64,000 nucleotides of DNA from contig JAMPAI010000007.1 of NCBI GenBank assembly GCA_023667315.1, positions 1-64,000 on the forward strand, in the 5' to 3' direction. A program made the translations under genes and the position numbers. Source of the DNA: Ruminococcus flavefaciens (GTDB lineage: Bacteria; Bacteroidota; Bacteroidia; Bacteroidales; P3). The first letter of the stretch is position 1; the number at the start of each line of letters is the position of its first letter. The notes under the pieces were generated by a model that was not told where the DNA came from, made no database searches, and saw only the letters and a list, made by a program, of their open reading frames with translations. Positions 53,502-61,274 of this stretch are shown here, in pieces.

Positions 53502-53835
53502 TATATAATCATTGAATTATCAGGGAATTATCTCATTCGAAATACAAAGGTAAGCAATCTTGTCGGAAGAAAAATTTTATAAAAAATCTTTCTTCCGTAT
53601 ATTGACAACCTTTAATCTCTGTGATACTTGCCGATAGTTATCAGATAAATAACGCAGAAAAGTATGAAAACGGTCAATGCTGATACACGATTATATCATT
53701 GTCAGTAATTCCTGAACTCAAAGCGGTTGGGAAATGAAAGTATTTTGTTTTTATCCAGTTGTATTGCCATGATTTTAAATACGTTTGGGAAAGAACTGCC
53801 TTTGCTTTGCAAAATTAAAAAACGTGATAATCCAC
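53502..53835. other. AT-rich intergenic gap with the M20 promoter
   Basis: A perfect minus-strand TACCTTTG lies at 53545-53552, 44 bp before the M20 ATG. The rest of the gap is AT-rich and shows no gene, repeat or hairpin that I can support. Confidence 0.6.
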
Positions 53836-55029
53836 TCAATACAGGGAGAATAAGCGCAGGCTTTTGGCCTTTAGGTTTTCTTCCGCTTTTACTTCAATGG
53901 GAATGATGCGGTTGCCGCGTTGCAGCAAGAAGTCGATTTCTCCGTCCGATTTATCGGAAGACCAATAGTAGATGCTTAAATCTTTATAGGGGCGTAACTG
54001 TTGCATCACATATTGTTCGGCAAGTCCGCCCTTGAAACTGCCAATCAAGTTATTTTGTTCCACGATAGCCTGCGCGTCTAATTGGCACATGGCGGACAAT
54101 AAACCGATGTCAAGCAGGAAGATTTTGAAAGTGGCCGGGTCTTCGTAGGCCTTCAGCGGCAATTCGCCTTTTTTTGTGCGGCTTACTTTGTAGAGCAAAC
54201 CGGCATCGAAAAGCCATTCCAAGGCCAATTCGAATTCCCTTGCCCTTGCGCCCTCGCGCACCAAGCCGTAAACAAACTTCTTGTTTTCCTTGGTGAGTTG
54301 TGAAACCACCGAATTCCATACCAACTGGATGCGAGGCACGAGGTTGAGCGGCGCATGTTTCGAGAAATCATTGTCGTAGGAATCCAATAATGCTCGCTGT
54401 ACATTTCTTACGGCAGCATAATCATTGGTCAAGGTAAAGGTTTCCACGCACTTGGCATGCCGCCCACGTAATAGTAGGTGCGGAGCAGACGGATGATTTT
54501 CTCTTTTACGGTCTTTATTAAATCCCACTTCTTTTCGGAAATGATTTTGGCCAACCGGTGATTGCCCGTGGCAAGGAGAAATTCTTCGAAATCCATAGGG
54601 AAAACATCCATGAAATCCACTTTCCCGGCAGGAAACGAATCTCCGCGATGCATGGCGATACCCAAGAGGGAGCCGGCGGCGATAACCGGTTGCGCGGGAA
54701 GTTTTTCGGCAAAAATACTTCAATGCCGTAATTCCATGTACGGCTTCTTGCAGTTCATCAAAAATGATAAGCGTGTCGGGTTTGATGTCAATGTCTTTTT
54801 GCACGCTGATTCTTTCGAGAATGCGCTGCATGTCGAAATCGGCCTCAAAAAGATCTTGCAAAGGCTTGTCATCTTCAAAATTGATATAGACAAAAGGAGA
54901 GCCGAGTGTTTCGGCAAAATGGTTTATGAGCCAGGTTTTGCCTACCTGCCGCGCCCCGCGTACAATTAACGGCTTCCGCGTTTTGGCTTTATACCAATTG
55001 ATTAAATCGTGGATGGCTTTCCTTTCCAT
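53836..55029 (-). pseudogene. DUF4143-type AAA ATPase with two compensating frameshifts
   Basis: The 397-codon frame starts well (LIVRGARQVGKTWLINHFAE Walker A, DTLIIFDELQEA Walker B) and ends well (DUF4143: YYWSSDKSDGEIDFLLQRG), but residues about 106-193 are out of frame. The true middle (LPAQPVIAAGSLLGIAMHRG, VDFMDVFPMDFEEFLLA, IIRLLRTYYYVGGMP) lies in another frame. The shifts are one extra base in an A-run at 54711-54715 and one lost base near 54453. Either a decayed gene or two assembly errors. Function of intact relatives is unclear. Confidence 0.85.
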
Positions 55030-55057
55030 AGCCCGATGAATATCTGATTTCTAACGG

Positions 55058-55065
55058 CAAAAGTA
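55058..55065 (-). promoter_or_regulatory. -7 promoter box TACTTTTG for the DUF4143 gene
   Basis: A perfect TAnnTTTG on the minus strand, 29 bp before the ATG at 55029. Confidence 0.55.
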
Positions 55066-55089
55066 TAAACATGGAATGGATTGCCAAAT

Positions 55090-55155
55090 ATTCGTCCGAA
55101 AGATGTGTGAGCCATACACAAAATTCGTCCGAAAAATGTGTAATCGATACACAAA
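55090..55155. repeat. Two 33-bp tandem repeats, each with a TGTGT-N7-ACACA palindrome
   Basis: Units 55090-55122 and 55123-55155 are adjacent and share ATTCGTCCGAAA and the arms TGTGT and ACACA (55104-55120 and 55137-55153). The palindrome centres are 33 bp apart, three helical turns, so they suit cooperative binding of a dimeric regulator. They lie just upstream of the DUF4143 promoter. Confidence 0.8.
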
Positions 55156-55232
55156 AAGGGCAGGAAATGGGCTTTGAGGGAAGCCATTTCCGGTGGTGTT
55201 CTTTTGAAGTGCGGGTGCATGGCGGCTTATGC

Positions 55233-55271
55233 TGTCTAATTTTTAGACAGCCGTTGTCTAAAAATTAGACA
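55233..55271. promoter_or_regulatory. Paired 17-bp palindromes, probable enhancer sites of the NtrC-type regulator
   Basis: TGTCTAATTTTTAGACA (55233-55249) and TGTCTAAAAATTAGACA (55255-55271) are perfect inverted repeats with 7-bp arms and 3-bp spacers, and each is the reverse complement of the other. Centres are 22 bp apart, two helical turns. They lie about 89 and 111 bp upstream of the start expected from the sigma-54 promoter, the normal place for activator sites of Fis-type NtrC proteins. Confidence 0.85.
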
Positions 55272-55325
55272 ATCTTTTGTAGTGGCTATTTTTTCTCTGT
55301 ATTGATTTTCTTTTAATTACATCTT

Positions 55326-55340
55326 TGGCACGCACTTTGC
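55326..55340 (+). promoter_or_regulatory. Sigma-54 promoter of the TolC-ABC export operon
   Basis: TGGCACG-CACT-TTGC matches the -24/-12 consensus TGGCACG-N4-TTGC fully, with GG (55327-55328) and GC (55339-55340) at correct spacing. Transcription should start near 55352, about 95 nt before the TolC ATG. An NtrC-type activator gene lies at 49048. Confidence 0.9.
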
Positions 55341-55446
55341 CATTAAATAGGAGCAGAGCTGATTAGGATAAGAGACGGAAGTTCTGGATTCGGAGCAGTT
55401 CGGATCCGGCTTCCGCTTCGAAATCCTTTTGAATTGACGCGAGAAA

Positions 55447-56805
55447 ATGAAAAGAGATAAGAGCTATGTTTTGGCGGCGCTCTGCCTTGCGCTCTGTTTC
55501 GCGACGGCAGGAACAAGGGCGTGGGCAAAGACGGAAGCGAATCCCGAAGCGCCCTCCCTCTGGACAATGGAAGACTGCATGCGTTTTGCCGCCGAGAATT
55601 CCTATGCGGTGAAGCGGCAACGCTACGAAACGGCTTCCTATCAGGCCGACCGCGACCAGGCCATCGCCTCCTTCTTCCCTTCGGTAAGCGGCAGTATCGG
55701 GGCGCAATACAGTTTCGGGCGCTCCATCGACCCGAGCACCAACACCTACAGCGAAGTCGGTCGAACCTTCTACAATACTTACGGGCTTTCGGCCGCGCTC
55801 CCCATCTTTAACGGCGGGCGTTACGTAAAGCAGTGGATGCTGGCATCCTCCAACCTGAAAATGGGAAGGAACGAGATTCAACGCTTAGAAGCTGAGGCCG
55901 CCATGAACGCGATGCAGGCCTTTGCCGATGCGGTGTATTACCGCGAAACGGCGCGGCTTTCGGAACTCAAGCTGCACGAGAGCGAACGCAATCTGCAAAA
56001 GGTGAGGCGAGAGGAGGAATTGGGACTGCGCGGCAAGGCGGACGTGGCCCAGTTCGAAAGCCAGGTGGCCGCCGACGACTACGACCTGACCCATCAGCAG
56101 AACCTTTACCGCACCGCCCTCCTGACCCTGAAGCAGGTGATGAACTATCCCGCGGGCAAGGAACTGGCCTTGGACAGCGTCCTGCCCGAAATTCCCCTGA
56201 CGGCCTTCGAGGAAGACGCGGACATGATCTTTGAACGCGCCCAGACCGCCAATCCCTCCGCCCTGCAGGCCAAATACCGCACAAGGGCGGCGCAACTGGA
56301 ATACAAGATGCGCATCGGGGCGATGATGCCCAACATCTACGTGCAGGCAGGCTGGAACACCGACTATATAGACGGCTACACCCAAAGTTTCAAGAAGCAG
56401 TTCCGCAACAACATGGGCGAATACGTGGCCGTGGGCGTGAACATTCCCATTTTCGACGGATTGAGCCGCAACACGGCCCTGCGCAAGTCGCGTAACGATA
56501 TGTTCATTGCCCGCGAGAACGAGAACGAATCGCTGCGCCAGCTGCGCGACCTCATAGATCAGGCCTTGATGGACTGCGAGGGCTATGCCAAGGAGGCCGT
56601 GCAGATGCAGCGCAAGGTGGAGAGCGACTCCCTTTCGTATAGGATTGCGCTCCGCCAGTACGAGGAAGGCTTGGTGACGCCCCTGGACGTGCAGACCCGC
56701 GCCAACGCGCTCCTGCAGTCGCAGGCCGAGTTTTTGCAGAGGGTTTTGATGCTGGAGATGCGGCGCAGGACGGTGAATTATTACAAATCAGGTTCACTTT
56801 ATTAA
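55447..56805 (+). CDS. TolC family outer membrane efflux protein
   Basis: 452 aa with a signal peptide (residues 1-28). Two structural repeats of long helices and short strands: LWTMEDCMRFAAENSYAVKR, FPSVSGSIGAQYSFGRSID, LSAALPIFNGGRYV in the first, PNIYVQAGWNTDY and GVNIPIFDGLSRNTALRKSRND in the second. It forms the outer-membrane duct of a tripartite exporter. First gene of a five-gene operon behind a sigma-54 promoter. Confidence 0.95.
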   Translation: MKRDKSYVLAALCLALCFATAGTRAWAKTEANPEAPSLWTMEDCMRFAAENSYAVKRQRYETASYQADRDQAIASFFPSVSGSIGAQYSFGRSIDPSTNTYSEVGRTFYNTYGLSAALPIFNGGRYVKQWMLASSNLKMGRNEIQRLEAEAAMNAMQAFADAVYYRETARLSELKLHESERNLQKVRREEELGLRGKADVAQFESQVAADDYDLTHQQNLYRTALLTLKQVMNYPAGKELALDSVLPEIPLTAFEEDADMIFERAQTANPSALQAKYRTRAAQLEYKMRIGAMMPNIYVQAGWNTDYIDGYTQSFKKQFRNNMGEYVAVGVNIPIFDGLSRNTALRKSRNDMFIARENENESLRQLRDLIDQALMDCEGYAKEAVQMQRKVESDSLSYRIALRQYEEGLVTPLDVQTRANALLQSQAEFLQRVLMLEMRRRTVNYYKSGSLY

Positions 56806-56816
56806 AATCAACGACA

Positions 56817-58067
56817 ATGGACATCATACTGGAAAAGAAAAAAGGTATCCGCAAGAAACACATCCCCTATATCGTGGGGGGCGGCGTGGTGCTGTTGCTC
56901 CTGCTGTGGGTGATTTTCGGCAACCATTCCTCCACCTTGCGGGTGGAAAGGCGCGGCATTTCGGTGATGGAGGTGACGCGGGGCGAGTTCAACGACTTTA
57001 TCCGTGTGGACGGGCAGGTTCAACCCATCGCCATCGTGCAGATAAGCCCTGAGGAAGGCGGCATCGTGCGCGAGAAAGTGGTGGAGGAAGGCGCGCAGGT
57101 AAAGAAAGGCGACGTGATCGTGCGGCTTTCCAACTCGAACCTGGAACTGCAGATTCTGGACGCCGAGGCGCAGCTGGCCGAGAAGCAGAACTTCCTGCGC
57201 AACACACAGGTGGCCATGGAGCAGGACAGGCTCAACAACCTTACCGAACGCCTGCAGCTGGATATGGAGATTTCGCGCAGCCGCCGCGCCTACGAACAGC
57301 AGAAACGCCTCTACGAAGAAGACTTGGTGGCCAGGGAAGTGTACCTCAAGGCCAAGGAAGACTACGAACTGGCCAGCCGCAAATACGGTTTGGTGGACCG
57401 CCGGCTCAAGCAGGATTCCCTTTCGCGCAGCATTCAGATGGAAGAGATGGAGAACAGTCTGGCCAACATGCGGCGCAACCTGCGTCTGGTGCGGGAGCGC
57501 AAGGCGCAGCTCGATATCCGTTCGCAGATAGACGGCGAACTGGGCTTGCTCGACGTGGAATTGGGGCAGAACGTGATGGCGGGGCAGAAGATAGGGCAGA
57601 TAAACGACCTTTCGGATTTCAAGATTCAGGCGCAGATAGACGAACACTACATAGACCGCGTACACACGGGGCTTACCGCCACCTTCGAGCGGCAGGGCGC
57701 GAGTTTCTCGCTGGCGGTGCGCAAGATCTATCCCGAAGTGCGCTCGGGCAAGTTCCGCACCGATTTCGTGTTCACCGATGCCCGCCCCGAAAACATACGC
57801 AGCGGTCAGACCTACTACATCAACCTCGAACTGGGGCAGAGCGCCGAAAGCGTGCTGATACCCAAAGGCACCTTCTTTCAGAGCACGGGCGGCAGCTGGA
57901 TCTACGTGCTGGACGCCGACGGAAAGAAGGCCTACAAGCGCAACATCCGCATAGGCCGTCAGAACCCGCAGTACTATGAGGTGCTGGACGGCCTGGAAGC
58001 GGGCGAGAAAGTGATTGTGTCGGGCTACGAAAGTTTCCGCGGGCACGACGTGTTGATACTGAACTAA
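56817..58067 (+). CDS. HlyD/MFP family periplasmic adaptor
   Basis: 416 aa. One N-terminal membrane helix (IPYIVGGGVVLLLLLWVIFG), a lipoyl-like half motif (ISPEEGGIVREKVVEEGAQVKKGD), a long coiled coil (about 105-230), the second lipoyl half (QIDGELGLLDVELGQNVMAGQKIG) and a C-terminal beta-barrel/MP domain (VLIPKGTFFQSTGGSWIYVL). It joins the inner-membrane ABC permeases to TolC. 11 bp behind tolC. Confidence 0.95.
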   Translation: MDIILEKKKGIRKKHIPYIVGGGVVLLLLLWVIFGNHSSTLRVERRGISVMEVTRGEFNDFIRVDGQVQPIAIVQISPEEGGIVREKVVEEGAQVKKGDVIVRLSNSNLELQILDAEAQLAEKQNFLRNTQVAMEQDRLNNLTERLQLDMEISRSRRAYEQQKRLYEEDLVAREVYLKAKEDYELASRKYGLVDRRLKQDSLSRSIQMEEMENSLANMRRNLRLVRERKAQLDIRSQIDGELGLLDVELGQNVMAGQKIGQINDLSDFKIQAQIDEHYIDRVHTGLTATFERQGASFSLAVRKIYPEVRSGKFRTDFVFTDARPENIRSGQTYYINLELGQSAESVLIPKGTFFQSTGGSWIYVLDADGKKAYKRNIRIGRQNPQYYEVLDGLEAGEKVIVSGYESFRGHDVLILN

Positions 58068-58086
58068 TCCCCCAAAAAACCATACC

Positions 58087-60483
58087 ATGAAAGATATACG
58101 GATGGCGTTCCGTACCCTGTTCAGGAAAGGCAGGTACAATGTGTTGAAAATCGTGTCGCTGGCCATCGGACTGGCGGTGAGCCTGATCCTGTTGGCGCAG
58201 GTGTTCTTTGAACGCTCCTTCGAGGCTTTCTGGCCCGATGCCGACCGGCTGTATATGATAGTGGACCGCTATTCGCTCAATCAGGAAGCCGAAAAGACCA
58301 CGTTCAAGGTGAGCGGCGGGGTGCCGGCGGGCGTGAAGGCCGAGATTCCGGGCGTGGAAGACGCCATCCGCTACACGCCCATCCTGGGGGTCAACACCGT
58401 CTTGGTGGACGAGGAGGGGCACCGCATCACCACCGACTTGCCCATCAATCTTGCCGACTCCAACTTTTTCGACCTGTTTCCGGTAAAACTGCTGGGCGGC
58501 GGGAATCCCAAGCAAGTGCTTGCCCGATTGACGGACGTGATGATTTCCCGCTCGCTGGCCGAGAAGTTGGGCGGTGTGGAGGCGGCCTTGGACAAACGGC
58601 TGTCGGTGGAGTCGATGGAGGGTTTGACCTTTACCGTGGGCGGCGTGTATGAGGATATGCCCGAAAATTCATCGTTCCGGCGCGACGTTATCGGTTCCTG
58701 CGGCCTGATGGGCGAGTGGAGCCTCGGTAACTGGGTGGGCAACGACCGCTATACGGGCGTGGTGAAATTGCAGGAAGGCGTTACGCCCGAATCCCTGCGC
58801 GGTGCCTTGGACGAGATGATGGCCCGCCATGTGGATCCGGAGGAACTGCACGCGGCGGGCTATTCGATGAAGTACGAACTGTGGCCTCTGCGCGACCGTT
58901 ACCTGATAAACGAGGATCTTCGCGCCCGCCATGCCATGATGCTTTTGCTGGCGGTGGCGCTGCTGGCCACGGCCATGCTCAACTACGCGCTCATCAGCCT
59001 CTCCTCCATCGTGAACCGGGGCAGGGAAGTGGCCGTGCACAAGACCTACGGGGCGGGGAAGGGCGCGATATGCCGCAAGGTGTTTGCCGAAACGGCGGTG
59101 CATACCCTGCTGGCCCTGTGCCTGTCGGCCTTGTTGGTGCTGGCCGCCCGCGGGTGGATATACGAACTGCTGGGGGTGAAGGTCTCCACCCTGCTGGGCG
59201 CGCAAAGCTCGTGGGGCGTGGTGGCGATATGCCTGGTGCTGATGTTCGTTACCGGCATCCTGCCGGGCGTGTTCATGGCGCGGATTCCGGTGTCGGATGT
59301 GTTCAGGCGTTTTTCGCAGAACAAGAAGACGTGGAAATCGGCCTTGCTGGCCGTTCAGTTCGCCGTGTTCGCCTTTTTGCTGTGCCTGTTGGTGAATGTG
59401 GGGCGGCAGTACCGCATGATGGTTTCCTACGACCCCGGCTACGAATTCGACAACCTGGCCTATTACGACATGAGCGGTCTGACGGATGGGGATTTGCGGA
59501 TGAAATTAGTGGACGGACTGCAGCGTTTGCCGCAGGTGGACAGGGTCAGTTGCGGGTCCGAGCATTTTGCGGGAGGCCTGATGAGCGGCAACAACATCTC
59601 GTTTCGCGAGAACAGGATTCGGGACTTGTTCAACGTGGCCGACCTTTATTATGTGGGCAACGGTTTCATACAGACCATGGGCATGCGTTTGGCCGAGGGT
59701 GGGCCTTTTACCGAAAACGTGACGAATTCCGAACAGATCATGGTGTCGGAATCGTTTGTGGAGAAGATGGGGAATTTCGCCGACTGGAGCGACGGGGCGG
59801 TGGGCAGGGAAATCTGCATTACCGAGCATAACCGCTGGGGCGATCCCTGCTACACGATATGCGGGGTGTATGAGAATGTGCTTTTGGGCGGTATCGGCGG
59901 GGAAGACCCGCGCCCGAGCGTGCTTTTCTACAGCAGCGACCCCTCTTGGTACACCTATCTCTGGGTGAGGTTCCACGAACTTACGGGGAGCAACCTTGCC
60001 AAGGCCGATTCCGCGCTGGCGGCCCTCTTGCCCGACCGCGAGGCGAGCCTGCGGCCCTACCGCTTGGATGTGGTGGAGCAATACCGGGAATCGGCGCGTT
60101 TCCGCGACAAGGTGCTGGCCGGCGGCGTGGTGTGCCTGCTCATTACGCTGATGGGTCTGCTGGGTTATATCAACGACGAGGTGACCCGCCGGCGCAAGGA
60201 AATCTCGATCCGCCGCGTGAACGGGGCGGACGAAAGCCGCATCCTGAAGATCTTTTCGCTCGACGTGCTTAAGGTGGCGCTTCCCGCCGCGGTGGCAGGT
60301 GCGGCGGCCTCCTATTGGGTGTCGTTCCGCTACCTGCAGCAGTTCTCGGTAAAGGTGTCGCTTTCGGCCTGGGTTTATCCCCCTGCCATCGCGGTGGTGC
60401 TGGCCATCGGCTACCTCTGCGTGCGCCTGCGTGTGCGCCTCTTCCTGCGCGAGAATCCCATCGAGGGCCTGCGCACCGAATAA
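58087..60483 (+). CDS. MacB/FtsX-type ABC transporter permease
   Basis: 798 aa. A double-length FtsX protein: first helix LKIVSLAIGLAVSLILLAQVF, a large MacB-type periplasmic domain (about 45-260), three helices (MMLLLAVALLATAMLNYAL, LLALCLSALLVLAARGW, GVVAICLVLMFVTGILPGVF), then a second unit with a helix, a second periplasmic domain and three more helices. REVAVHKTYGA and RKEISIRRVNGA are the cytoplasmic coupling motifs. It works with the ATPase gene 49 bp downstream to push substrate from periplasm to TolC. Confidence 0.93.
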   Translation: MKDIRMAFRTLFRKGRYNVLKIVSLAIGLAVSLILLAQVFFERSFEAFWPDADRLYMIVDRYSLNQEAEKTTFKVSGGVPAGVKAEIPGVEDAIRYTPILGVNTVLVDEEGHRITTDLPINLADSNFFDLFPVKLLGGGNPKQVLARLTDVMISRSLAEKLGGVEAALDKRLSVESMEGLTFTVGGVYEDMPENSSFRRDVIGSCGLMGEWSLGNWVGNDRYTGVVKLQEGVTPESLRGALDEMMARHVDPEELHAAGYSMKYELWPLRDRYLINEDLRARHAMMLLLAVALLATAMLNYALISLSSIVNRGREVAVHKTYGAGKGAICRKVFAETAVHTLLALCLSALLVLAARGWIYELLGVKVSTLLGAQSSWGVVAICLVLMFVTGILPGVFMARIPVSDVFRRFSQNKKTWKSALLAVQFAVFAFLLCLLVNVGRQYRMMVSYDPGYEFDNLAYYDMSGLTDGDLRMKLVDGLQRLPQVDRVSCGSEHFAGGLMSGNNISFRENRIRDLFNVADLYYVGNGFIQTMGMRLAEGGPFTENVTNSEQIMVSESFVEKMGNFADWSDGAVGREICITEHNRWGDPCYTICGVYENVLLGGIGGEDPRPSVLFYSSDPSWYTYLWVRFHELTGSNLAKADSALAALLPDREASLRPYRLDVVEQYRESARFRDKVLAGGVVCLLITLMGLLGYINDEVTRRRKEISIRRVNGADESRILKIFSLDVLKVALPAAVAGAAASYWVSFRYLQQFSVKVSLSAWVYPPAIAVVLAIGYLCVRLRVRLFLRENPIEGLRTE

Positions 60484-60532
60484 TCACGCAAAATCACAGA
60501 AACAGCAAATAAAAAACATAAAACATACGGAT

Positions 60533-61222
60533 ATGGAAGCAATGATCAAACTGGAAAATCTGAGCAAGGTGTTCCGCACCGAAGAAGTGGAAACCGTGGC
60601 CCTGAACAAGGTGGACATGGAGGTGAAGGAAGGCGAGTTCGTGGCTATCATGGGGCCTTCGGGCTGCGGGAAATCGACCCTGCTCAACATCATCGGGCTT
60701 TTGGATAACCCCACTTCGGGCAGCTACCGCCTGCTCGACCACGAGGTGGCCGCGCTCAAGGAAAGCGAACGGACGCGGTTCCGCAAGGGCAATATCGGCT
60801 TCGTGTTCCAAAGCTTCAACCTGATTGATGAACTGAATGTGTTCGAGAACGTGGAACTGCCTTTGCTCTACCTGAACATCAAGGCAAGCGAGCGCAAGGA
60901 AAAGGTGAATGCCATCCTGAAAAGGGTAGGGCTGAGCCATCGCGCCAAGCATTTCCCGCAGCAGCTTTCGGGCGGACAACAGCAGCGGGTGGCCATTGCC
61001 CGTGCGGTGGTGAGCAATCCCAAGCTGATTCTGGCGGACGAACCCACGGGTAACCTCGATTCCAAGAACGGCGCGGAGGTGATGAAGTTGTTGGGTGAAC
61101 TCAACGCGGAGGGCACCACGATCGTGATGGTGACGCACTCCAAGCACGACGCGGGTCTGGCACACCGGGTGGTGAACCTTTTCGACGGCAGTGTGGTGGC
61201 CTCGGTGGGCACTTTCGTGTAG
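60533..61222 (+). CDS. ABC transporter ATP-binding protein (LolD/MacB type)
   Basis: 229 aa from the ATG at 60533 (the open frame reaches 34 codons further into the preceding gene). Walker A GPSGCGKST (41-49), Q-loop FVFQSFNLI, signature LSGGQQQRV, Walker B LILADEPTGNLDS and H-loop VTHSK. It powers the FtsX-type permeases on either side of it. Confidence 0.97.
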   Translation: MEAMIKLENLSKVFRTEEVETVALNKVDMEVKEGEFVAIMGPSGCGKSTLLNIIGLLDNPTSGSYRLLDHEVAALKESERTRFRKGNIGFVFQSFNLIDELNVFENVELPLLYLNIKASERKEKVNAILKRVGLSHRAKHFPQQLSGGQQQRVAIARAVVSNPKLILADEPTGNLDSKNGAEVMKLLGELNAEGTTIVMVTHSKHDAGLAHRVVNLFDGSVVASVGTFV

Positions 61223-61274
61223 TCGGAAGGCGGCAGTTTCCGTAAGGTTTCACTTCACCTTTAAATTTACAGCC

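Noticed and set aside
55233-55271. Intrinsic terminator
   Set aside because: The palindromes are AT-rich, duplicated with helical spacing and not followed by a U-run; operator function fits better.
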